A stretch of 52,016 nucleotides of DNA from CAYTLW01 sp964438735 (GCA_964438735.1 CAYTLW010000045.1:1-52016); one strand, 5' to 3'. Positions 40,901-50,714 are shown, numbered from the stretch's first letter. Numbers and translations are program-made. Notes: a model not told the origin generated them from the sequence alone.

Positions 40901-43900
40901 TCAGCGTCCCTGCACCCTCGGCGCAGGTGGAACGTAGAGTTGGGTGTCGCCCGACAGGTTGGTCGTGTTGTCGTAGAGCAGGTTGCGGGCGAGTTCGGCC
41001 TGTACGCCGGCCTGGGTCACGATGCCGTAGGCGCCCTTGGTCGCGAGGGAGTCGGTGACGGTCACCTTGCCCGAGCCATCCAGCAGGAAGCCGGCCCGCA
41101 GGTGGCCTGCGACCAATGTACGCGCGATGTGCACCTCGCCAACGTCCCGAGCGATGACCGCATCGGCAAGCTCGGCGGTCTGGGTGGGCTTGCCTCGCGC
41201 GTCCAGCTTGATCGCGTGCGTCGAGGCCAGGGTTTCGACGACCACGCAGCCTGTCATCACACCGCCTCCTTCGATAAACGAGACCCCAGCGGTGCGGTTG
41301 GCACGGAACAGACTCGATACAATCTTGGTGTTCTGTTCCGGTCGATATACCGACAGCCCGATTCCGTCCGTCTTGGTGACGGCAGCCTGCCCTTGCTCTC
41401 GATCTCCGACGATGGTGCCGGGCAGCGTATTTTCGATGCGCATGCCGACCAGGGTCGCGTGGGTGTCGACGCGCTCCTCCAGCGGAACCGGGCTCGTCGC
41501 GCCGTAGCCATGTGAGCCTGCCCCGACGCCCTGTGCGCCGGTGAGTCGACCGCCCTGTGCCACCAATTGTCCGCCTTCGGTGGCGTAGAGTCCGGCGGCA
41601 AAGCCGAACTTGGTCGCCTTGGTGTTCTGGATGAGCACGCCCATCGCAGTCAATCTCGAGCCGGGGTTGCGCACCGTGGCGCCACTGACGGCGTTGCCCA
41701 CGAGCCAGCCGTTGACGATGTCGACCCGGGCCCCGTTGCCCGCTGCGACGGCACCCAAGCCCTGGCCGTTCGACAGCGGCCGCGTTCCGTCGACCAGGAT
41801 TCGTACCGAGTGAACCTCAGCCCCTACCCCGAAGGCGTTCAGACCGGCGACGTAGTTGTCGCTCAGGCGCACATCGGTGAGCCGCAATCGTGCGCCCGCC
41901 TGGACCGCGACGCCATAGCCCGAACTGGCCACGTTGGGGTTGGGTCGCGTCCCGTCGATGAGCATGTTCTTCACGTCGACCGAGGTGGGCAGCGGTGAGG
42001 TATCGGCGCCGACTACGAGTCCTGCGTGCCGGTTGTCGCTCAATCGCGCGTCGCGGACGAGTACCTTGGCGTTGCCCGCGACGACGAGACCTTGGCCCCT
42101 GGCGAGTTCGGTCTGTCCGGTTCTTGTTCCGTCGGCCAACAAACCCCGCACCTCGAGGGTAGCTGCGACGCCGGCTGCGACATGTGCCATCGCCAGGCCG
42201 ACCCCTGGGTTGGCGCTCGTGCGAAGCGAAGTGAGCGACCCGCTTGCACCCTTCTGGATCGTGATGCCCGAGTTTCCGCTTTTTGGGGACAGGCTCTCCA
42301 ATGTTTGGTCCACGATCAGAGCGTTGGCGTCGAGCGTGGTGCCGGGGGCCAGCGCGAAGGCGCCATGGGCCCGGTTCTTATGCAATCGAACCCCAACCAG
42401 GCTCGCGTGGGCCCCTTGCACATAGATCCCTTCGCCGCGTGCCATGGGGTTGTTGACACCACAGTGGTCGACCAACAGGCCCTTCGCCGACACCGTGCCG
42501 TGGGCATCGTGGGCCCGCAGCCCTTGTGCCCGGTGGTGCGACACACGAACGCTGCGCAGGTGCGCGGTGCTGTTGAGTATCGCCAATCCCACGGCCATAT
42601 GCAGCCCGACATTGGGCCTCGTGCCATCGATCAGCACCCGGTCGGCGTGCAGCGTTGTGCCTTGACCAACCGAAATCACCGCGGCCTCCCGATTGCGGGT
42701 CAGGCGCACCCGTCGAAGGCTGACCTTGCCCTTCCAGCCCAAGCCGATGCCCTGTCCTCTCCAGTCCTTGTAGCCGGCTTTGGTGCGGGCCACGACGGTG
42801 TCTTGAATGTCCAACGATCCGCCGAAGCTGGCGATGCCGACCCCGGACGATTCGTTGACCCATACCCGCTGCACGTGAACATCGGCCTTGTCTTTGGCGA
42901 TCATACCCCAGCGGTCGCCCTTCAAAGTGAGTCCTCGGACGAGCACCTTGCTTGCGGGGCTTTTGGGTTCGACCCAGATCGCTGCCGTGTATTTGCCTGC
43001 CGCCTGCAGGCGGACAAGTGCCGCGCAGCGCCCAAGCAACTGCACAGGATGACTGATGAACAAGGAGTCCTTGTAGACGCCCGCCGCGATGGCCACCGTG
43101 CCGCCGGACGATGACTCGGTAACCGCCTTGGACAATGAGACGTAGGGCTTGGCGCGCGATCCGTCGCCCCCGGGCGTCGCCGATGCGTCGACAAAGACCA
43201 CCTTCGGGCCCTCCTTGACGCCGCCAAAGGGGTCGTCGCCGCAGTCCTTGGGATCGGGGACGCAGTCGCGCAAGTCATCGACCAGCTCCGGACCGGGCTT
43301 GGTGATGAAGCCAGGTGGGCAGAGCCACGGCACCCCCACCGGCATACAGGTATCGGGCGCATCCGGGTCGGGCATGGCGCCGGCCCCGCAGCCTTTTTCG
43401 TCCGACCCGCAGATGCGCGTTTTGCCGCCTGGTCCGTGGCAGAAGCGGGTATCCAGCAGGGCTGGCAACTCGTCCAGCGGCGGCGTGCCAGCCGGCGCGT
43501 TCAGTGGGGGGAGTTTGGGCGTCCCTGCGCCGTCCCAAAGGACCGCTTGGGAGTCGCTCAGCGCGCCAGGCGGACGGCAAATGCCGTTGCTGTTCAGGTC
43601 CGGCCATTCTCCGGCCAGACAGCCTGCGCCCGCTCCCAACTCGTCCGCGCTACACAACCGGCCCACCGCGCGGCAGCCTGCGGCGGTCGGCTGGCATGGC
43701 TTGTCATCCTCCGTTCGCAAATCCCAACACCAACGTGGCACGCAATCCTGCGGGTCATCGAATATCTGCGTGGCGCACTCCGGGGGGGCGACCGTCAGGC
43801 AATTGTCGGTTGGAAAATCGTAGAATTGACCGGCCGGGCAGCAGGAGTCATCCGAACGCAGTTGGCGGCTGTGGCAACTTGGCCCGACGACGGTGTCGGT

Positions 43901-44026
43901 TGCTTGGGCGCTGTCCGCAGCCTGGGGGGTATCTGCTGGACTGCAGGAGCACAGACACGTCGCCGACAGGGCCAGCAGCCAGGCAGGACGGGCCGTTGCG
44001 ATGCGGAAGCGGCGACGAAGGGGCAT
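40901..44026 (-). CDS. Parallel beta-helix lipoprotein
   Basis: A 1041-residue lipoprotein (signal ends in LCSC). The first ~270 residues are Cys-rich (about 22 Cys). They are followed by a DUF1565-type entry to a right-handed parallel beta-helix (VFVDASATPGGDGSRAKPYVSLSKAV). Many beta-helix coils follow to the end, with recurring LIDGTRP and RLSDN ladders. Such folds occur in polysaccharide lyases and adhesins; no catalytic site is recognisable. The start at 44026 is not backed by a good ribosome binding site. An 8-bp tandem repeat lies about 90 bases upstream of the start. Possibly in one minus-strand unit with the two genes above it. Confidence 0.88.
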   Translation of the reverse strand: MPLRRRFRIATARPAWLLALSATCLCSCSPADTPQAADSAQATDTVVGPSCHSRQLRSDDSCCPAGQFYDFPTDNCLTVAPPECATQIFDDPQDCVPRWCWDLRTEDDKPCQPTAAGCRAVGRLCSADELGAGAGCLAGEWPDLNSNGICRPPGALSDSQAVLWDGAGTPKLPPLNAPAGTPPLDELPALLDTRFCHGPGGKTRICGSDEKGCGAGAMPDPDAPDTCMPVGVPWLCPPGFITKPGPELVDDLRDCVPDPKDCGDDPFGGVKEGPKVVFVDASATPGGDGSRAKPYVSLSKAVTESSSGGTVAIAAGVYKDSLFISHPVQLLGRCAALVRLQAAGKYTAAIWVEPKSPASKVLVRGLTLKGDRWGMIAKDKADVHVQRVWVNESSGVGIASFGGSLDIQDTVVARTKAGYKDWRGQGIGLGWKGKVSLRRVRLTRNREAAVISVGQGTTLHADRVLIDGTRPNVGLHMAVGLAILNSTAHLRSVRVSHHRAQGLRAHDAHGTVSAKGLLVDHCGVNNPMARGEGIYVQGAHASLVGVRLHKNRAHGAFALAPGTTLDANALIVDQTLESLSPKSGNSGITIQKGASGSLTSLRTSANPGVGLAMAHVAAGVAATLEVRGLLADGTRTGQTELARGQGLVVAGNAKVLVRDARLSDNRHAGLVVGADTSPLPTSVDVKNMLIDGTRPNPNVASSGYGVAVQAGARLRLTDVRLSDNYVAGLNAFGVGAEVHSVRILVDGTRPLSNGQGLGAVAAGNGARVDIVNGWLVGNAVSGATVRNPGSRLTAMGVLIQNTKATKFGFAAGLYATEGGQLVAQGGRLTGAQGVGAGSHGYGATSPVPLEERVDTHATLVGMRIENTLPGTIVGDREQGQAAVTKTDGIGLSVYRPEQNTKIVSSLFRANRTAGVSFIEGGGVMTGCVVVETLASTHAIKLDARGKPTQTAELADAVIARDVGEVHIARTLVAGHLRAGFLLDGSGKVTVTDSLATKGAYGIVTQAGVQAELARNLLYDNTTNLSGDTQLYVPPAPRVQGR

Positions 44027-44112
44027 GGGACAGTATCGATGTCGGTTGTGCCGGAGACAAGGACGTTGCGTGCCTTGTCAGCCAGATGGCTCGGTAGTAG
44101 CCAGAATCTCGC

Positions 44113-44156
44113 GCAAAGCCGCAAAGCCGCAAAGCCGCAAAGCCGCAAAGCCGCAA
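44113..44156. repeat. 8-bp tandem repeat, 5.5 copies of GCAAAGCC
   Basis: Five perfect GCAAAGCC units (44113-44152) plus a half unit, in the 143-base gap between two minus-strand lipoprotein genes. It lies in the upstream region of the beta-helix gene, where copy number could alter promoter spacing. Confidence 0.9.
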
Positions 44157-44169
44157 TGGAGGCCGGCCG

Positions 44170-46380
44170 TCAAGGCGCGAAGAAGAACACCCCATCAGAT
44201 TGCGTGCCGACGACGATGGCGGGCTCGTCTTTGCCATTGAGCGACAGCGCCAGGTGCTTGACCGTGGACTTGTTGCCCAGGGTCTGCAGCGACCAGCCGC
44301 CCCCGACCTGCACCCCGTAGCGGGCGCTGCATTGGCCGAGATTGCAGCCGCCGAAGACCACGCGCATCGCCCCCTTGCTGTCCACGGCGATGGCGGTGGG
44401 CGACGACTTGAAGGAGTCGGCGACCTTGGCCGGTGCCGCCCAGGCAGCCCCCATCAGCTTGCTGGTCCAGACCTCGTGTTTGGTGGCCCAGATGGCGTAG
44501 ACGGTGCCCTTTTCGTCGACGGCGACCGAGGGGTGGTTGGCCCACTTGTCGGTGGTGACCACCGGGCCGGCGCTGTGGCTGCCGCCCTTGCCGTGGCTGT
44601 ACTTGACCCCGTTGTAGTCGGCCGCGAGCACATGTGCGACGCCCTTGGTGTCGACCGCCAGCGAGAACTCGTAACCCGACCACACGGGCAGGAAGACGGA
44701 GACCGACCACTTGGCGCCGGCTTTCTCGAAGTAGTGCAGCTTCTTCTTGCCGCCATCGGAGACCACAAGGTGCAGCTTGCCATCGGGGCCCACATCCAGG
44801 TTGGTGCGCCAGAGGTTGTAGGTCTCCAGGGTGATGTCCTCGTTGGTCCACGAGGTCGATTCCTGCCGCCAGGCGTGGCGCAGCACCACCTGTTTGTTGA
44901 AGGGGTTGTGGATGTAACTCAGGTGCCAGGTGGTCTTCGCGACGGCCAGGGAGAGCCCCTTGGCGTCCTTGCCGCCGACCTTGGATGGCTTGCCGGCGTT
45001 GCCGTCTTTGTCGACGACGGCCATGTACAGGTTCTTGCCGTAGTAGGTGTTGTCCCAGGCAGCGATTGGGCGGCCATCGGGCAGGTGATCCACGCCCACC
45101 GGTCCGTCGTCGGACTGCTTGCTGAGGGTCTGCTGCTCCAGGCCACAGCAGTCGCCTCCGCAGTGCTGAAATCCCGCGGAACAGGCCTTGGCCACGCACT
45201 TGCCGCTGGCGCACGCGGCGTTGGTGGTGCCTTCAGGACAGGGCGTGCAGTCGCCGCCGCACGCCGCGTAACCGCTCACGCAGCCCGTGGCCAGGCAGGC
45301 GTCGCCGACACAGCCGGTGGCGGTGATGAACTTCGACTCCGGGCACTTGCTGCAGGCGTTGCCGCAATGGGTGTAGTCCTTGTCGCATTGCACGCCGCAG
45401 GTGTTGCCGCCTGCGCATACCGCCTTGCCGTGGCTGCCCGGCTCGATGCACGGGGTGCAGGAGTTGCCGCAGCTGTTGGTGCTGGTATTGCTCAGGCATT
45501 GGCTGCCACAGAGGTGGTGTCCGCTGGCGCAGGTGGCCGCCTTGCAGAAGCCGCCCGTACACGCCGCGCTTGTGACGTTCGAACCGAGCGGGCAGGGCGA
45601 GCAGGACGTGCCGCAGCTCTGCACGCTGGTGTCCGACGCGCACACATCGCCGCAGCGATGAAACCCCATGTTGCAGGTGAAGTCGCACTCGGTGCCTTTG
45701 CAGAACGCCACCGAGTTTGCCGGTGGTGAGCAGGGTTTGCAGATGTCGTCGCATTGCTGCTGGGTGACGCACTTGCCCTCGCAGAGCACGAAGCCGTCGC
45801 TGCAGGCGAAGCCGCACGCCCCAGTGTCGCAAGTGGCGTTGGCGTTGGGCACCGCCGGGCATGCCTCGCAGGACGCGCCGCAGGACGCGGCGCTGTCGTT
45901 GGCTACGCACGTGGCGCCGCAGGCGTGGGTATCCTCAGCACAGGCGCAGATATGGGTCTTGGCGTCGCAGGAGCCGGGCGTCGGGCAATCGGTCGGCAGC
46001 AGGCAGCCGGGTTTGCAGGTCTTGTCGGTCGGTTCGCAGTAGAAGCCGCCGGGGCAGCCACCTGCCTGGGCGCAATCGGTGGGCAGCAGCCCGCAGTATC
46101 CTTGATTGCAGACCTCGCCTGGGCCGCAGACCTTGTCGCAGGTGCCGCAGTGGGCCACGTTGATGGCCGTGTCGACGCAGGCTCCGCCGCACAGGCGCAA
46201 CGTGCCGGCGCAGCCGTCGCCGGTGGTAGCCGTGCTATCGCCGAAGCCATCGGCCACCCCAACGCCGACACCCGGGCTGGGAGTGGGGCCGGTGCAGCAG
46301 AACATGCAGCTGGCTGCGAGCAGCACAAGGGACCGGCGAGCCATCGAGGCTGACGCTTGGAGGTGCTCACTTCGGCCCAT
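44170..46380 (-). CDS. Cys-rich stalk plus beta-propeller lipoprotein
   Basis: A 736-residue lipoprotein (signal around residues 13-29, Cys pair CCTG). Residues ~55-400 are Cys-rich repeats of about 35-45 residues, with the pattern C..GF..CG..C......SCG..C..C. Residues ~410-736 form a predicted beta-propeller with repeated [I/L]AVD.KG and WANHPSVAVD-type strands and almost no Cys. The design (disulfide rod carrying a propeller) parallels the fibrinogen-tipped proteins nearby. GGGGAAG sits seven bases before the ATG at 46380, which favours this start over the internal Met at 46344. It begins 20 bases after the stop of the next upstream gene. Confidence 0.88.
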   Translation of the reverse strand: MGRSEHLQASASMARRSLVLLAASCMFCCTGPTPSPGVGVGVADGFGDSTATTGDGCAGTLRLCGGACVDTAINVAHCGTCDKVCGPGEVCNQGYCGLLPTDCAQAGGCPGGFYCEPTDKTCKPGCLLPTDCPTPGSCDAKTHICACAEDTHACGATCVANDSAASCGASCEACPAVPNANATCDTGACGFACSDGFVLCEGKCVTQQQCDDICKPCSPPANSVAFCKGTECDFTCNMGFHRCGDVCASDTSVQSCGTSCSPCPLGSNVTSAACTGGFCKAATCASGHHLCGSQCLSNTSTNSCGNSCTPCIEPGSHGKAVCAGGNTCGVQCDKDYTHCGNACSKCPESKFITATGCVGDACLATGCVSGYAACGGDCTPCPEGTTNAACASGKCVAKACSAGFQHCGGDCCGLEQQTLSKQSDDGPVGVDHLPDGRPIAAWDNTYYGKNLYMAVVDKDGNAGKPSKVGGKDAKGLSLAVAKTTWHLSYIHNPFNKQVVLRHAWRQESTSWTNEDITLETYNLWRTNLDVGPDGKLHLVVSDGGKKKLHYFEKAGAKWSVSVFLPVWSGYEFSLAVDTKGVAHVLAADYNGVKYSHGKGGSHSAGPVVTTDKWANHPSVAVDEKGTVYAIWATKHEVWTSKLMGAAWAAPAKVADSFKSSPTAIAVDSKGAMRVVFGGCNLGQCSARYGVQVGGGWSLQTLGNKSTVKHLALSLNGKDEPAIVVGTQSDGVFFFAP

Positions 46381-46400
46381 GCAGGCTTCCCCTCAGTCTG

Positions 46401-47714
46401 CTAGGAACAGATCGCCGCGCACTTGCCCATCGAGCAGGTCAAACCCGCGCTGCAATCGCCGTCCGTATCACAATCCTCGCCCGACTTGGCAAGGGCAGCG
46501 CACTTATCGTCGGCCGCGCAGCGCAGGGCCTTGCCGCACTCGCCCTCGACGCACCCCGCGCCCACAGCGGGCGCCGCGGCACAGGTGGAGGTGGCCGGAT
46601 CGCAAACCACGTCGGCGGTGCAGCCGAACGCCATGCCCATCTTGTGTTTGGACTTGGGCACACAGCCGCTGCCCACGCCGCCAATGTCCACTGCGGTGCA
46701 CTTGCCGCCTGTGCAGGTCGTGTCCAGGCCGTAGCACACGGCGTCACTGGCACACGCGCCGCCCAGCGGGACCGGCGACAGGCATTTCTCGGCGCCCTTG
46801 TCGCCGCTGCAGGTGAGCCCGGCTGCGCAGTTGCTCGGCAGGAAGGGGAAGGGCGGCGGCGTGCAGGTCTCGCCGGCCTTCTTGCCCGCGGCGCACTTGC
46901 CTTCGGAGCAGGTCAGCCCCTCGGCGCAAGGCACGGCTTCGAAGTCCTTGCAGGCTTCGCCGGCGGCCTTGGGTTTGGTGCAGACCTTGCCGGTATTGTC
47001 GCTGGCGCAGACCAGTCCATTGCTGCACTCCTTGCTCTCCTCGCAGGCGGACCCGGCGGCCACCGAGCCGGCGGTGACGGGCTTGGCACATTTGCCCGAG
47101 CTGCAGCGCAGACCATCGGCGCAACCGGCGCCGTTATAACAGCTGGCTCCGTCCTTGCCGCGGGGCGCGCACTTGCCGTCGCAGGTGCTCTTGCCGTCGC
47201 TGCCACGGTCGCAGAAGCCGCTCTTGCACGCCTCGTCCACCGGGCAGGTGGCGCCGTCATCCAGTGTGCCGGTGAAGGTCGCCTGGCAGGACGCGAAACC
47301 GTCGGGATCCGCCGCGGAGTCGCTGGTGAACAGCGCGTTGCATGGGATGGTCGCCAACAGCCCCTTGACCTCGGTGAGGCAGAGGTTTGCCGAGGCGCTG
47401 TCGAACACGGCCAGACCGTCGGTCACCGCCTTGTCCAGCCGGCCGCCGTCGCTGTCGAACTCGCCAAACGTCTGCATGCAGGCCGCCTTGGTGGCGAAGG
47501 TGAACACGCCCATGCCTTCTGCCATGGGTTTGTCGCAGGTCGTCAGGATGCCGCACATGACGTCGAGCAGCGCGTCGGTGGCCTGGCTCGGCTTGGTGAT
47601 CACGGTGCCGCCGGCGCCGCCTCCGGTGCCGCCTCCAGTGCCGGTGGTCGTGCCGCAGCCCATCAACGGGCCCAAGCAGAAAGCCAGACAGATGGCCATT
47701 TTCGTTCTGGTCAT
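46401..47714 (-). CDS. Dickkopf-like Cys-rich lipoprotein
   Basis: A 437-residue lipoprotein with lipobox LMGC and a Gly/Thr-rich linker. A helical domain covers ~40-140, and then Cys-rich modules of the type often labelled Dickkopf N-terminal-like (C....C..GL.C..GKC) run to the C-terminus. GAGGAG precedes the ATG at 47714. It lies 20 bases upstream of the propeller lipoprotein gene on the same strand, suggesting co-transcription. Family members are widespread in Myxococcota surface proteomes and lack known functions. Confidence 0.87.
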   Translation of the reverse strand: MTRTKMAICLAFCLGPLMGCGTTTGTGGGTGGGAGGTVITKPSQATDALLDVMCGILTTCDKPMAEGMGVFTFATKAACMQTFGEFDSDGGRLDKAVTDGLAVFDSASANLCLTEVKGLLATIPCNALFTSDSAADPDGFASCQATFTGTLDDGATCPVDEACKSGFCDRGSDGKSTCDGKCAPRGKDGASCYNGAGCADGLRCSSGKCAKPVTAGSVAAGSACEESKECSNGLVCASDNTGKVCTKPKAAGEACKDFEAVPCAEGLTCSEGKCAAGKKAGETCTPPPFPFLPSNCAAGLTCSGDKGAEKCLSPVPLGGACASDAVCYGLDTTCTGGKCTAVDIGGVGSGCVPKSKHKMGMAFGCTADVVCDPATSTCAAAPAVGAGCVEGECGKALRCAADDKCAALAKSGEDCDTDGDCSAGLTCSMGKCAAICS

Positions 47715-48166
47715 GACATCGCTCCTCTTCATGCATGCCCGCAGGGCTGTGCGCCGAGGCTACGCCCGCCCTCGAATCCGTGCAATCGCTCCGCTGCAAG
47801 ATCGGCGCAGTGCAACGCTGGCCGATCGTCGCCCGCTGGCCTACCCTGGCGCTCCGACCCGCCGGCCGAGCCACGCCGGGCTACCACGAACTCAACGTCG
47901 CCAAAGACACCATCATCGGCCTCCGCCTGGTGCCTCTCTGCGCCCCCATCACCCTGAACAACACCGAAGCCCAACAGCTGGCCAACGGCCACCCACCCGA
48001 ACGCCTCGCCCCCTTCGAGTCCATGCCCCAAGGCCTGAGGGTCGGGTATTGACACTTGACACCTTTTGCCACCTTCGTGCCACTGAAAGGCCACACAAAA
48101 CGGGGTCAGGTATTGACACTTGACACTTTTGGGCCGCCTGACCCCGCGTGATCCCGGTGGCCCGCC
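47715..48166. other. Gene-poor region with degenerate sequence and REP-like pair
   Basis: 452 bases without a convincing gene. A plus-strand open stretch to 48052 has no ribosome binding site and runs into the REP-like repeat, so it may be a remnant. The REP-like pair at 48040-48130 fills the right part. Confidence 0.5.
48040..48130 (+). repeat. REP-like direct pair, copy B
   Basis: Two ~27-bp units, GGTC(A/G)GGTATTGACACTTGACACnTTT, at 48040-48067 and 48104-48130. They start 64 bp apart in the same orientation, as in the pair at 26260. The ~37-base spacers of the two pairs are weakly similar. It ends 36 bases before the remnant acyl-CoA dehydrogenase gene. Confidence 0.8.
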
Positions 48167-48526
48167 ATGTACGACTTTGCCTTCACCGCAGCGCAGCTCG
48201 CGCTCCGCGACGAGATCCGCGACCTGGTCCGCAGCGTGCCGCGCCAACTCGTCCTGGACATGGACGCCGACAAGGTGGAGTTCCCGACCGAGTTCCTGCG
48301 CGAAGCCGGCCAGCGCGGCCTGCTCGGCTGCCGTTACCCCCGCAAGTGGGGCGGCCGCGACCTGCGCCTGGCGTCCATCTGGACCGGCACCAACGAGGTG
48401 ATGGCCATGATCACCGCCAGCGAGTGGTACCGGGAACACAGAGCGGCCGTCGCCGTCGGCGCCACCCGGGATGTAGAACAGGACGCCGCACAGGCCGACG
48501 CGGTGCAGGAGAAGGTCTATTCGTAG
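48167..48526 (+). pseudogene. Acyl-CoA dehydrogenase, internally deleted remnant
   Basis: 119 residues. Residues 1-66 match the N-terminal helical part of an acyl-CoA dehydrogenase (FTAAQLALRDEIRDLV ... FLREAGQRGLLGCRYPRKWGGR). Residues ~69-90 jump to the C-terminal flavin-binding stretch (LASIWTGTNEVMAMITASEW), where the intact enzyme has roughly 300 residues between. The deletion is in frame, so a short product could still be made but would lack the active-site base and most of the FAD site. A REP-like pair lies immediately upstream, which may have been involved in the rearrangement. Confidence 0.82.
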
Positions 48527-48536
48527 CCGATGGCGC

Positions 48537-50696
48537 TCAGCGGCCCTGTTCCGTCACCTGAGCCGCCTGAATGGCCGTCAGCGCGATGGTATAGACGATG
48601 TCATCCACCAGCGCCCCGCGTGACAGGTCGTTGACCGGCCGCGCGAGTCCTTGAAGCAGCGGGCCGATAGAGATCACGTTGGCCGAACGCTGCACGGCTT
48701 TGTAGGTCGTATTGCCCGTGTTCAGGTCGGGGAAGATGAAGACCGTCGCCTTGCCTGCCACCGGGCTGTCAGGCGCCTTCTTGCGGCCGACGCTCTCCAC
48801 CGAGGCGGCATCGTACTGCAGCGGGCCGTCCACCAGCAGGTCGGGACGTTGCGCTCGCACCAGCTCGGTGGCCCGGGCGACCTTCTCCACATCCGCCCCC
48901 GCACCCGACGCGCCCGTGGAGTAGGAGATCATCGCCACCCGCGGCGGGATGCCGAACGCCGTCGCCGATTCGGCCGACTGGATGGCGATCTCGGCCAACT
49001 GCTCGGCGTTGGGATCTGGATTGACCGCGCAGTCGCCATAGACCAGCACCTGCTGTGGCAGGCACATGAAGAAGACGCTGGAGACCAGATTGTAGTCCGG
49101 CGCGGTGCGAATCACCTGCAAGGCCGGTCGCACGGTATTTGCGGTGGTGTGATTGGCACCCGAGACCAGCCCATCCACCTCGCCCAGGCGCAGCATCATG
49201 GTGCCCAGCATCACGTTATCCTGCAGCTCGCTATCGGCGTGGGCGGCGTGCATCCCCCGATGTTTTCGGGCCTCGACCAGCGGATCGATGTACTGACTTC
49301 GAATCTCCTGAGGGTCGAGAATCTCGATTCCCTGACCGAGTTCGATCCCCTGTCGATCGGCGACCTTGAGGACTCGTTTGCGATCGCCCAGCAGGACGCA
49401 ACGAGCGATGCCCCGGCCGGCGCAGATGGAGGCAGCGGCCACCGTGCGCGGCTCTTCCCCCTCGGGCAGCACCACGCGCTTGTCGGCCGCGCGGGCGCGC
49501 TCGATGACCATGTGACGAAACGCCGGCGGAGACAGGTGGGTCTCGTGTTCCCGGCTGGCGAAGCCGGTCAGCATGTCGTTGTCCAGGGCATCGGCCACCG
49601 CCGCTACCACCGCCTCCGCGCGCTCGGGATCGTGTACGCTGAGCTCGGATGTAAATCGATCCACATGCCTGGCGGTCTCGTAGGTGTCGGTCTCGACCGA
49701 CATGAGCGGCAGACCGATGTCGAAGGCCGGCTCGCAGAGATTGAGTACCCGCGTATCGGGCGCGATTCCGCCAGTCAGCAACACGCCGGCCAGGCGGGCG
49801 CCGGCAAGGGTGGAGAGCGCCGCCGCCATGAGGCAATCGGCGCGGTCGCCAGGGGTCAGGATCAGGCTGCCCGAGCGCATGCCGCGCTCGATTGCGTTGG
49901 GTACGGACATGGCGGCGACAGAGATGCGCCGGACACGTCGTTCGAGACCGCGAAAGCGCAGCACCTCGGCGTCCAACGCCTCGCAGATATCCTGCACGCG
50001 CGGCGCGGCCAGCGACGGCGCGAAGGGCACCACGCCCAGGGTCGGCAGCCCCTCGGCCTGCAACGCGCCAATGATGGGAGCCGCCACATCGGCCGGCAGT
50101 TCAGGCACATCCAATGTGCTCAACTGACCCGTGAGCGTGCGTCTGAAGCCCTTCTTGTTGTCCACAGGCACGCGATTGAGGACCACGCCCAGCAGGTTGC
50201 CCATCTCGTCGTCGTAGCGACGTGCGGTGGTGGCCAGCTGCTCGGCCAGGATGGCAGGCGAGCGATCTTCCGGTCCAGCGACGAGCACCACCTGCGCGTC
50301 CAGGGCACGGGCCATACCCACGTCGATGGTCGTCGCCCATGGGGTGTGCGCACCGGGAACCAGGCCCTCGACCACCAGCACGTCCACCGCGTGGCCGTTG
50401 TTTGCCCGCTGGCAACGCGCCACCACCTCTTCGAGCAGCAGCTGCTCTTCGCCGCGGCTCATCAGGTCCTCGGCATGCTGGCGATCGATCGCATCGGGGG
50501 ACTTCAATCCGGTGATCAGCGCCGCCAGTGAGGACGAACGCTCCGGCCCCGTGTAGCCCGGCGGTGGCTGGGCGATCGGCTTGCAGAACGCCACCTGCAG
50601 GTTGGCCCGTTGCAGGGCGCGCACCAGGCCAAGGCTCACCGAGGTCAGACCGACACCGCGAATGCCGGTCGAGACGACAAAGAGGGTCTGCGGCAT
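48537..50696 (-). CDS. pta: Phosphate acetyltransferase
   Basis: A 719-residue Pta of the long type, interconverting acetyl-CoA and acetyl phosphate. The N-terminal third is a P-loop-like CobQ/BioD-type domain (VVSTGIRGVGLTSVSLGL), degenerate at the P-loop. A DRTGG regulatory domain follows (~215-330), and then the catalytic PTA domain (~385-719) with VLPEGEEPRTVAAA, GLVSGANHTTANTVRPALQ and the C-terminal NDLSRGA segment. Length and order match enterobacterial Pta. It follows ackA after 18 bases, forming the acetate overflow/assimilation operon. Confidence 0.96.
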   Translation of the reverse strand: MPQTLFVVSTGIRGVGLTSVSLGLVRALQRANLQVAFCKPIAQPPPGYTGPERSSSLAALITGLKSPDAIDRQHAEDLMSRGEEQLLLEEVVARCQRANNGHAVDVLVVEGLVPGAHTPWATTIDVGMARALDAQVVLVAGPEDRSPAILAEQLATTARRYDDEMGNLLGVVLNRVPVDNKKGFRRTLTGQLSTLDVPELPADVAAPIIGALQAEGLPTLGVVPFAPSLAAPRVQDICEALDAEVLRFRGLERRVRRISVAAMSVPNAIERGMRSGSLILTPGDRADCLMAAALSTLAGARLAGVLLTGGIAPDTRVLNLCEPAFDIGLPLMSVETDTYETARHVDRFTSELSVHDPERAEAVVAAVADALDNDMLTGFASREHETHLSPPAFRHMVIERARAADKRVVLPEGEEPRTVAAASICAGRGIARCVLLGDRKRVLKVADRQGIELGQGIEILDPQEIRSQYIDPLVEARKHRGMHAAHADSELQDNVMLGTMMLRLGEVDGLVSGANHTTANTVRPALQVIRTAPDYNLVSSVFFMCLPQQVLVYGDCAVNPDPNAEQLAEIAIQSAESATAFGIPPRVAMISYSTGASGAGADVEKVARATELVRAQRPDLLVDGPLQYDAASVESVGRKKAPDSPVAGKATVFIFPDLNTGNTTYKAVQRSANVISIGPLLQGLARPVNDLSRGALVDDIVYTIALTAIQAAQVTEQGR

Positions 50697-50714
50697 GTCA
50701 GAACTCCATCTGAA

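Noticed and set aside
47735..48052. Possible 105-residue plus-strand gene before the REP-like pair
   Set aside because: Starts in the leader of the divergent lipoprotein gene, lacks a ribosome binding site, and its stop lies inside the repeat. At best a remnant.
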